A stretch of 64,000 nucleotides of DNA from Endomychus coccineus (taxonomy: Eukaryota; Arthropoda; Insecta; Coleoptera; Endomychidae). The notes under the pieces were generated by a model. The model searched no databases, had not been told where the DNA came from, and saw only the letters and a program-made list of their open reading frames with translations. The position numbers and the translations under genes were made by a program. The stretch lies in the NCBI GenBank assembly GCA_958510875.1, contig OY294068.1, positions 201,797,997 through 201,861,996 of the forward strand. The letters run 5' to 3'. The stretch's first letter is position 1. The number at the start of each line of letters is the position of its first letter. Below, piece after piece: positions 1-10,600 of the stretch.

Positions 1-319
1 AATCAAGCCAAGTAAACATTGCCTACATTTTAAAAACATATTCTTGGATATAAACTAAACGTAAGTTTATTTGTTATTTCTCCATTGTATTATTATCTGT
101 CTGTAAATCTGAAAGGAAGATGGTAGATTATAACTGTGTAAACAAATATAAATAGTAAATAATTGTGAGGTTAGATCATAGATCTATTTAAACATAAAAT
201 TGTTAAAATTAATACTCGAGATAAAAAAATAGAGTCATAGAAATTTAAATATAAAAGTTTTTAACATTCAAAGAACATTGTGTTTAATTCCATAGATATA
301 AAATAAAAAGGTAAAAGTT

Positions 320-450
320 CATTATTCAAATCATTAGATTATTCAAATCAAAACAAACATAAGATTTAAAATACAAATAAAAGCTAGCCGGTAGAATTCA
401 AAACATTGAAATATTCAAATCAATATTCAAATTAATTCAAATCATAATTA
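320..450. repeat. Cluster of short ATTCAAATC repeats
   Basis: About six irregular copies of ATTCAAAT or ATTCAAATC. The surrounding 1-1800 is AT-rich with no supported gene, splice pair or transposon. Confidence 0.5.
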
Positions 451-1801
451 AATAATAAACTCATAAGAGTTTAGTTAACAGTACCTATATGAATAAAGCT
501 AAACATTTTATTGCACATTTAATATGGTTTAACTGTTATTAAAAGTCATGACTGTTATAGATTATTTATAATATTAATCAACCCTAGTTAGATGATAAAA
601 GAGGAAAATAATAATACATAGTAGAATAATATTCAGCCGAAATTTTGATAAGTAAACTACGTTGCAAAAGAACTGGACGATAGGGCGACTCTTGTTTCAG
701 GATGGTCAATGGCATACCTGGAAAGAATTGAAGCTTCAGACCATACTCATTCTACATTACTCGACTTAACTGAAGTGCAGTGACTTAATAAAATTCCTAA
801 AACTGAGAATATTGAGTTGTTGCGTTAACATAACTAGAGTTCAGATATGCTCAACCATAATCATTAATCCGGTTATTATGAAAAACTTGATGTACTGTCT
901 CAATGACAACGCACTGACAATGAATGTGCGATGGGCATTATACACATAACACCCATCTAAAATGCCTGAACAAATGTATCGATCTATACTTGGAGTATAC
1001 TCAATATCGCAGCAAACATGCTACCTAAACAATACACAAAACATGAGATTAATACAGCAAACCTCCGATCTGAATCACTTGACAATAACTTGATTGAATA
1101 AATAAATAAACACTGTACTGAGGAGTGCAATGGACACCAAAACGCTAGGGTCCCCTCCAGACACAAAGCCTTGTTAAATACTTTAAAGAGTCGTGTAATG
1201 GTCCCAGACCCGCTCAAGATATTAACAATATACAATTGTCAATACTCCTCACGCAAAACAGTTAACAAGCGGTATTAAAATATCTTTTAAAGCGGATTAT
1301 TTGAATAATATTAATAAAACATCAGTCCAAACGAATATGCAAAATTAAGCATGGTCCGTGAGAAAACTCACCCTTTTCTGTAACTTAACACTATCACAAT
1401 TCTAGCACAATTTATGTGAGGGTACTTTTCTTTACACTGCTTTAAAGAGAAGCGAAGCTCGAATGAATTCAATAGTTAATTAAATTTAACTCTAAGCCTT
1501 CTTCGATAGTGTATATGTCTTACAAAAACCCCCCTGCATCGCAGAGCCAGCGTTAAGTTTGTAAACAATCTCAAATCAAAACAAAACTGACATAAATCTA
1601 TCTCAATTGCTCGACAAAACACCGATGAGATCATTTTACGGTTATTCGTCTGTAGGTTGAAGACGTTTATAAACATATTACAATATATAGGATCTTACAT
1701 AAGGGATTAAGATCTCATAATTACTTTCTGAAGTTGGATAATTAAACTAAAATTCTCACACTAGAACTCGTAACAAATTGTTTCACCGCACTGTGGCATT
1801 C

Positions 1802-2010
1802 TCAAAGCAGTTTGGTTAAACAATCAAGTAGTAGTAATAATGCTATCAAGACAGATCCCTGTGGAACACCAGAGTTGATAGCCATTGCATCGGAGAATAC
1901 TCGGTCAATCATCACATGGAGTGATATATCAGAGAGAAAATTCGATAGTAAGCGACAAAGGTGAGTCAGCAAACCATAAGACTTCTTTGGTACCAGTCTC
2001 GGATAAATCA
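1802..2010 (-). pseudogene. LINE reverse-transcriptase fragment
   Basis: Minus translation contains KKSYGLLTHLCRLLSNFLSD and AINSGVPQGSV, the RT motif block of jockey-type LINEs, followed by a decayed LFLL segment. No other part of the element is visible. Confidence 0.6.
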
Positions 2011-2299
2011 CCTGCAGAAAACTGGTATTAATTGAGGCGCACTTTTTTCTTTCATAAGAGATAAACTGTTTTATGAAATTATATGGTCCTAGAATGGAAT
2101 ACGAACAGATAATACTGATTTTCAAACTCTCTTTTGTAATCTTAACAGTGAAATTAGCATTTGTCTCCATTAAAATGAAAAATTGTTTATTTTCTATCAA
2201 CGTCGTGATCATGAAAGCCTGTGGTATATTAAAACAAATTTACATAAGCGAGCTAATCAAGTAGACATGAACATTGGTCAATGTGAATGAAGATAACGG

Positions 2300-3150
2300 T
2301 ATGTGCACATATATCTAATTGAGGAAGAAGGGCAGTTAGTTATTTTCTTATCGGTACGAACCGTTCCGACAACGATTAATCATTGGCGGAAGTTTCGTAC
2401 CGAATTTACAACTTAATTTTGCGCCTCGTCTGTAGTCATTTTTAATTTTCTGTTCGCTCAGGGAAAGCTATTTATATTCTTTCGTGCAAGTGTACTTGTT
2501 CCATTAACGGAACGACTAATTGAATTACGATGCGATGTCAATCGGAGGCATACGTTATATATGCTAGTCTAGCTATTCCAATTTGGTAATGTAGAGCTTA
2601 TTGCCTGAGTCTCATGCTCAATTGGTTTGAATAATTGCTTTTGTACGAGGTATGATATAAGGTGCTCTAATTTGATGATAACACTACGGAAATATGTTGG
2701 GAATCAGATTCATTTCACACTGTTATTGGAAGAAGCACTCATTATAAAAACCACTACAATCGCTGTATTGCAAAAATAAAGAACACAACTCTAACTATAA
2801 AAAATCTGTGACATTCCTCACTTTTGTTAGCAAATTAGTTTCAAATGTATAAAGTTATTAGAACAGAGAGTATAACGGAAAATGAGAAATTTAATTTTGA
2901 ATAAAATCTGATCATAATCACAAAACTCGTCTGCCATCTTGAACGCCATCTGGAATTTTTGAATTTTGACTGAAAAATCATGATCTCCGATCCCAAAAAA
3001 TCCCTTATACCAATTTTAAATAGAATCGGACCATAATCAAGAAACTCCTTCGTTATATTGGACCCGCCATGTTTTTTCTGATCGTGATTTTAATTTCGAA
3101 TCTTATTTTTCCAGCGTTATCGGTCAATATATAAATATATGTTTCCTCCT
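2300..3150. other. Intronic/upstream AT-rich DNA, no gene seen
   Basis: No open frame with recognisable product. 2925-3110 holds two loose direct copies of a ~110-bp segment (ATCATAATCACAAAACTC and ACCATAATCAAGAAACTC, each followed by a GCCAT piece), of unknown origin. Confidence 0.4.
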
Positions 3151-3159
3151 ACTTTTTCT

Positions 3160-3260
3160 TTAATAAAACATTTCGTATTGGCTTTTTCCTCTCATCAAAG
3201 TTTCGACATTACATGTCATCATCAGAATAAATTTCACAAGTTGATAATTCTTCTCTGGGT
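3160..3260 (-). repeat. Hammerhead-like retroelement end, minus strand
   Basis: Read on the minus strand: CTGATGA, a hairpin GACAT-GTA-ATGTC, then GAAAC, at 3225-3196. This spacing is that of the hammerhead-like cores in the Penelope ends elsewhere in the window. No coding part is adjacent. Confidence 0.5.
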
Positions 3261-4199
3261 AAAATGTATAAAAATAGATACCGTTTATGCGCGAAAATAA
3301 TATGTGACTAGTAACTTGTGAGTTGTGGCTTAAAGAGGAACTCTTTGGAATACGGTTCGGTTATAAAATATGATCGGTATAAACGACAGTATAATTAGTT
3401 GTTAAGAGAGAACATTTTGTCGAAAACAACTCGCTGAGTAATACCTAATGCATTGAAAGATTAAAATGTTAATGCTTTCTAATATGTCACTTGACTAGAC
3501 CAGATATCTCCCTCTTAACTTCAACGATTGTAGGCAATTCAACACCCATTAGATACCACTGGTTGTAATGTGATAGTTTTTAGTATCAAATGATAAGATA
3601 ATTTATTGGTGTCATTATAAAACACAAGTCAGAATATATTAATATGAAATGTAGTAAAACATCATTGTATCGATAAGTTGAAGTACAAATGGTTAAATGT
3701 TAGAATGAGAATTAAAATTATTATTGAAACATTCCTCTAGTCTATAAAATGCATTTTTTATACACGCTCCCAGAAATAGCTCTTTTAGTCCGTTAAATAC
3801 TTCATTTCCGTTCTAATACCCAAATATGTAAATATTTTATGAATTTATTAAACATAAGAGTACAGTTGAATATCTATAATAACTCTACCCAATAACACTA
3901 ACAATACAAAAAAAAAGCAACAGGTAATCTAATTAAATAATCTTATCCGGAAAAATAAAAATGAAATGAACAATTTTGTGCATTTTGAAAACTGTTACCT
4001 GCAAACAACCTTCATTCTCTTTCGCAGGTAAATTAAGTTGCATCATCAGCATTTGCCAAAAATATATTGATCTCTCCTCTAGATAGCACCCTGGACTTTA
4101 CAGGCTTGTAACACAGCGAATTTCTTTTCAGAAACATGACAATACTTATGAATATTTTCTTTAGCACATAGAACTATTGTGAGAATAGAATATTTCGAC

Positions 4200-4500
4200 T
4201 CAACTGTCGACGTTTTGAACGTTTGTGACTGTAAATGAGTAATTAAAAAGCATCAAAGTATACATTGCCCAGGTATTATTTACTTTTTCGTCAAAATAAT
4301 TCAGTAACACATTCGCTGAATCGTCGGCAAACATGGTGAAATTTGACGAAGTGTCAATATTTGGAAGATCGTTGATATATATCAAGAATATTATAGATCC
4401 AAGAATGGATCCATATGGAACACCTATCGTTGATACTAATAGAGCCTTAATGTATCCAAATAACGAATTCCAGGAAACTAATGTTTTAATTTCTATTACA
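4200..4500 (-). pseudogene. LINE reverse-transcriptase fragment abutting a Ten-m exon
   Basis: Minus translation: IGVPYGSILGSIIFLIYIND, then NFTMFADDSANVLLNYFDEK, the RT motifs around FADD. It runs up to the acceptor at 4500-4501. Because it is antisense, its complement supplies the intron end of the Ten-m exon. Confidence 0.7.
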
Positions 4501-4501
4501 G

Positions 4502-4678
4502 GTTGTTTATTAGATGGTGCACCTCCGAGACCACCAGATGTACCCCCAAGAAATCCGACCATGAGTCGGATAAATGGTAGACTCGCTTCCGCTCCCCCTC
4601 TAGATAGTCAAGAATTTGAACCCTCGTGTATTGTTAGAACGCCATCTGGAACTGTTTATATACCCCCAGGAACTCTAG
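4502..4678 (+). CDS. Ten-m: Ten-m exon: intracellular proline-rich segment
   Basis: Encodes GAPPRPPDVPPRNPTMSR, then RTPSGTVYIPPG, matching the conserved part of the insect Ten-m intracellular domain. The PPRPPDVPPRNP run is a likely SH3-type ligand. The acceptor AG is at 4500-4501 and the donor GTGAGT starts at 4679. The exon is 177 nt and both ends lie after codon position 1, so it could be skipped in frame. A decayed LINE fragment in antisense abuts the acceptor. Confidence 0.9.
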
Positions 4679-7600
4679 GTGAGTGAAGATCATTATTCGA
4701 CAAAATGTACTCGCATATTCATTTTCAACACATTATAGCTGAGCACAGACACATTTGCTCGCGGGGATTTGTATGCGGCTACTGAAATAAACGTACATAC
4801 ATTTACCGTCGAAATGCTCGTCACATTCAAAACGCTATGTTTTATGGGATAAAATGAACGATTCGCCCGCAGGAATTGCATGGCTCGTGGCTTCATGAAA
4901 ATTTTAAAAGATCACGATACATGCCAGCTCACATTCAGTTCTGAATTTTAAGTGTGCGTCGACGCTTGAGAAAGAAATTCTTAAAGAAATAAGAAACTGA
5001 ACTTGATCTTTAATGAATATCATTAAATCGTTATAACGAAGGTTTGATATTGTTATAATAGAATAAAACACTTTTACTTTGTTTTTTATCACATATATTA
5101 TAGAAACAAATCGAGAATGAAGTAATCTTCAAACGATACTAATGTAAGAAAATGTGAAAAATCTTGACTATTTATGGTACAATATAAAACACAGGTAACA
5201 AGTGGGCTTCCGGTTGGGGAAATACATTGCTAGAATAGTATAATTGAAATTGGATAATGAGGTAGAGTTATTATTATGGTAAGGAAATTGTTATGCGGAG
5301 GTATACTAGGAAGACTCAAATGGATTATGGGAAATTTTATGTTATCAAGACATCAAACAGAATACTGTAGTATACATCTATTTGATCATTTGAAATTCTG
5401 TTGTCATTATTTTTAATACCTTTGAAAATTTCTATTGAATATACTCTAGTTATGTAAGATTTTAATTTCATCTAAATTTGGAAAAGTGTGCCCTGCTTCT
5501 GAAATATGGTTAGAAAAAAATTAATCTGTTTTATTAAGTCTGAAAGATCGAACATGTTCCTTATATCTAATTTCTATAACATTTTTTTATATATGGTATA
5601 CACCATTTTAAAAGTGATAAACTGTCTTGAGAAATGATGTGACTTGTATTTAAAATAATTTGTTCTACTATTGCTGATTTCTCACTATTATTAAGCTATT
5701 GCATATAGCTTTTATTGCAGGCTTTGAGCGCGGCGACCGAATCAAGAAATTCCGTAACGAAAAATAATGTAAGACCTAAACACCTAACATGGGTCAAATT
5801 AATTAATTAATTTGAAGTTTCTAAAAGTGAGAAATTTCGCTATTTTATACGAATGTTATAACACTGTAGCGCTTTAGACTTCGGGATTTTCACGTGGCCT
5901 ATCGAAATTAGAAGGTTCGAATTATCTAAAAACATAATTGCATGAACTCCAGACATCCTATGTAATTAGCTACGAACGAAATCATTTTGACATATGCCTC
6001 TAGGAGCTCGCTACGCGTCAGTTAGAGTTTATACGTTAGACGCGCGTAGCAGAGACCTGAGAGTACCTGTTTCTATTAAGCTATTGCATATATTACATAT
6101 AGCTCTTATCGCGGGCTTTGAGCGCGGCGACCGAATCAAGAAATTGCGTATCGAAAAATAACAGGAACTCGTTTATGTTGCGCTCTCTCGGGTGACTAAT
6201 ATTGAAAAATTGTATATAACGACAAAAAACGATAATTCTACATTCAAGTTTTATAATAATCGAAGGCAAGCTGCATCGGCTGCATCTTTGTTGCAAGAAT
6301 TCAAAAGACTGCCTTTAAATAGTGTTCAGACGACAGCTCAAAGTGTCTTAGATTTCATTACAAATAGAAATGGCATTTCAATAATGACTTCCAATTGCGA
6401 AAGTCTAAATAGTCACAAATACGATTTACAAGATTCAGTTACGAGACAAACAAATGTGTTACTTCTTACCGAAACTTGCATGGCGCATGATAATCCGATT
6501 GAAATACCTAATTTCAATTGTATTGTTCAATTCAAACGAGACTGTTCCAGAAGGTGGGGTAGCTATTTACCAAAATAATAATTATGTAACTAATATTATG
6601 ACTCCGAATATTGAAATAAATATTGCACACGTTAACGATGTTAATGTTAGGCGCTCATTTGTTGGAGATATGTGTGCGTGCTCATGCAAACTTAGAAATG
6701 GCCTACACATAGTCATGGTAGCAATTTACATTTCTCCGAATCCAAAATTGGACGAGGTAGAGCATTTTATTCATCGCACTTTACCTTGGCTGGCGATTTC
6801 AACATCAACTTCGCTGATGAAAATTTAGAGCGGTTGACAACTTTTCTTTCGGAAAAATTGAATTTGAAAATGAATAATGATTCACAAGAATCCACAACAA
6901 AATATGGGACCACCATTGACGCGGTATTTTCTAGATATTTAGAGGATATCAAGTCTCAAACTTATGTTTCTTATTTCAGTTATTCAGTTACCATAAACCT
7001 ATAGTTTCAATGATAACAAATTCCTGAATAACCTACATGTATTGTAAGATAATAAAAATATTTTGAACGATATTAACTTCTTATTTATTCAATAAAAGAA
7101 AAAGAAATTGTTTTCTTATCGGTCACCACGCTCAAAAAGTGTAACTTGAATAAATATCAAAGAAAAAACTTGAATTAAAATATCGAAGAAAAAAAAATAC
7201 TGCATAAATTAAAAAAAAATAAATAATTAATTGCATAAGTTGAGAAGAAATGCTATGCAATAGCTTTACCGCGGCAGTCCCCGAGTGCCACACGTATTTT
7301 TTTTCTTCATTTGGGCAAAATCTTCTTTATACCAAGCTTGAAAATTTCACCCAGTTTGACCCACATAACAGTTTGAACGTGAAAAATATGATCGTCATAT
7401 GTATATGGTGTATCCATAGCTTATAACATAAACAAGTAACAACGGCTAGTTGGGCCGCCAATATTTGTTTGCCTTAAGGCACAGTCGGTTAAAAATTACG
7501 ATGATCAGAATGATTGTTCATAATGCCCATTTAGTACTGAGGCAACATTGATTATCATAAAATACCTATTCATATCGGTAATTCATGGTAAACAAATTTC

Positions 7601-10600
7601 TATCATCGAACGATCGCTTTCTATGTAGAAAAAGGCCAAAATAGCGTACGTTTTATTGAGAATCATATAATTTGTTCAACCTATATATGTGTTGAAGGTT
7701 GTAGCAGCAACACATGGCGTCTCATCTTCTGGATAATCATCCATACTAATTCGAACGTGATTTTTTCTGTTTAAATATCAGTATCTGACATATGGTATCA
7801 TATTTAATGCAACGACCTAAAAAAAAGAGCCACGTTAATCTGATTTGAACGTAGCCCCAACGAACCGACCGAGTTTTAATAATCTGTAACGGCCAGGTAG
7901 TCGAAGGTATTTACCTGAACATATGGCAACCGAGTTAATGAAGGGTAGGCGTGACGCCACACAACGTACCGAAACAACAGTTGCAATGTATAATATATCG
8001 TAAGATCGTCTAATTCATCCGAACGTTTTTTGGTTACAGGTCTCGCGAAGAACTCCACGATCGATTACAAATCGAACTCTTCGTGCAGCAGTCCTTGTAA
8101 GGAGCTGAAAACTTCAGACAGGATGGCGTGCAACCCGTTTACACCGTGCAACTTGCGGAACTCCACGCGTCACAACCAGCAGTATCAGCAAGAACCACGT
8201 TTTAAAGACATAGCTTCCAGATGTACGTGGAAATGTGCAGCGATATTCTTCATTATATTATCAGTCCTGTTGACGGCTATCGTTTCGTACATTTTAGGTA
8301 AGTATCGGACTTAAAACTATCATCCATTGATAAGGAATTCATTGTGTACAGCATTTAATGAAATTTAAAATTTAGACGAGAAAGTAAAGCAGAAAAGGTC
8401 GAGAAAAAATCGGATTAACCGACTTTGATAATTTTTGTTCGAATCGATTCAGGAAGTCGATTAGAAATAATGTTACCATTTTGTATGGTAATGTGCATTT
8501 AGCATTTCTACAGAGTAAAATACATCCTTTCGAATGCATTTTCAAGAGATAATATTGAAAATGTTGAAAAAATTGCTGAATATAGCCAAAATAGGCCACA
8601 ATTTCTCACTCGGAGGTTTTTGGGGTATATCCTGAGCTCCAGGTTTCCCAAGGACACCTCCCTAACAGGTTTCATTCCTTTGCAGAATGTATTTCTGCAA
8701 ATTTTCTGGGGATGACGATAGTACCAGGTGCGAAAACATATTATGTTCTACAACTTATAGAGAAAAAGGAACCCTAAAACGATGTGACCACTTAACAAAC
8801 TGTTTATTTGGCGTTAGAAAACGTTAATTGATAATTTAAAAAAATGCAGACTACTATGAAACCAATTACCAGTTTAGAACATCTCGAATATCGAGTGAAG
8901 AAGGTTTCTGCTTCCTTTTGGGCATGAAGAGAGCTTTCAGTAGTACATGAGAAACATAGCCATAGATCCTTCATTAGTTCTACATGGCCTTAATTAGATA
9001 TATAATCACCTATACCTCAGTAGTGTTGTGGCCAAAGGCAGAATATCTCGTTCCTTTTTCAATAATATAAGTTAACAGAAGAAATTTTGAGTCCTTGATA
9101 ATGGTCTTCAAATTCGAAACAAAAGTTTGAAAAACAGCGGGCCCATATGAGATCCTTGGGGAACCTCAGATGATACTCTAGTTGTAAATGATACAACATC
9201 ATTATATTTAACTAATTAAGTTCTGTCAGTCAGAAAACATCATTGAATAACTTGAATACTCCAGCAAATATTTGATTTTAGCTATTAGTAGACTGAATTG
9301 TGTGTAGGAAATCCAATATGTAAAGGCAGAATCATCGACTGAAAATCCATGTTATTGGTTGTTGAGCAAATGCCTGCAATCACAAGTGAGTCCCTTGGAG
9401 AACGTACAATCAAACCTTTTCATCATTTTAGATTGATTTTATAACCAGACTCTATAACATGGTTTCCGAAATTCTGGAAAATATACTGTTGTCATCATCA
9501 TCTGGCCAACACGTGATGATTACATATAATCATTTTTTATTATTTTTAGCGTCAAGCCTCCTCAACTGGTCATACCAAGCTACTAAGCCGTGCTCCGTTC
9601 TAGTCGCCGAAAATACTCCGGTAATACCTCCTTCCAGATCGGTATCGTCAGAAACGAATCTGTCGACGTCCACCCGGCCAAAACCGTCATCGACAACTGG
9701 AGGTAATAATAATGATCCTGTTTATTTTCGAAAACGTAGGGAGGTCAGTGGTGTAGAGCCTCCGGTAGCGCACGCTTCTGTATTGTCTTCTACGCATCCC
9801 ACTGTAGCTAATAAGCATGTCGTTCTCTCTACTTATAGCACTTTGCATGATACCACGAATAATATAGAGAACGAACTCACCACCAACATGATTAGTTCCA
9901 CGAATACGGGCGTGCAACCAGAAACAAATTATGTGACTATTTCTACTGATTCAGTAGAAGGAGAAACGTTTACTGTTGATACCAGCAGTGTCACAACACA
10001 AAGTGAGTCATCCTCCATTGGGGCTTCCTCTTCGCCAGGTGTGTTATCAGAAAAAGAATCGAAAGAGTCTGGATCATTCCAAAATGACATTCCAATAACA
10101 ACACCATTCGTGAACGATATTGTAAACGGAAATTTGATCGAGCAAATGGGAACGACAAAAACTTATTCTGGAAGCAGTAAGTCACATGATACCAAGTTAT
10201 TCCAAACGCCAATGCAATTGGTCGAAACAAAACCGTTCGAAAACGATACAGTGAATACAGGTTCTAAGCAACAAATCCAAATTGAACCAAACAATTTAAA
10301 AAGCAATCAAACTTCCAAACCATTCTCATCAAGTGAACCTCCCATCTACCCAACTGAAGTTGTTGATAATGGGACAGAAAGAGCTCAGTCTACTGAAGAT
10401 GATACTCTAGATTCATCTCACCCACTCTTATTGGTTAGAAATAACAATCCACAAAGCAATAAAACTGTTCTGGATGAAACATTCAATGGTACTCTAAAGA
10501 AAGATTCGTACCTAAATGTGGATGGAAATAAAGATTCAGAAAACAATCAAGTCCTAGTATCAAGTCAACTACCAACTCAGGCAACTGAAGTTAGTGAAGT

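Noticed and set aside
4333..4686. Reading the 117-codon frame at 4333 as a separate small protein or as the Ten-m start
   Set aside because: Only 4502-4678 matches Ten-m. The upstream part is antisense LINE sequence and an acceptor lies at 4500-4501.
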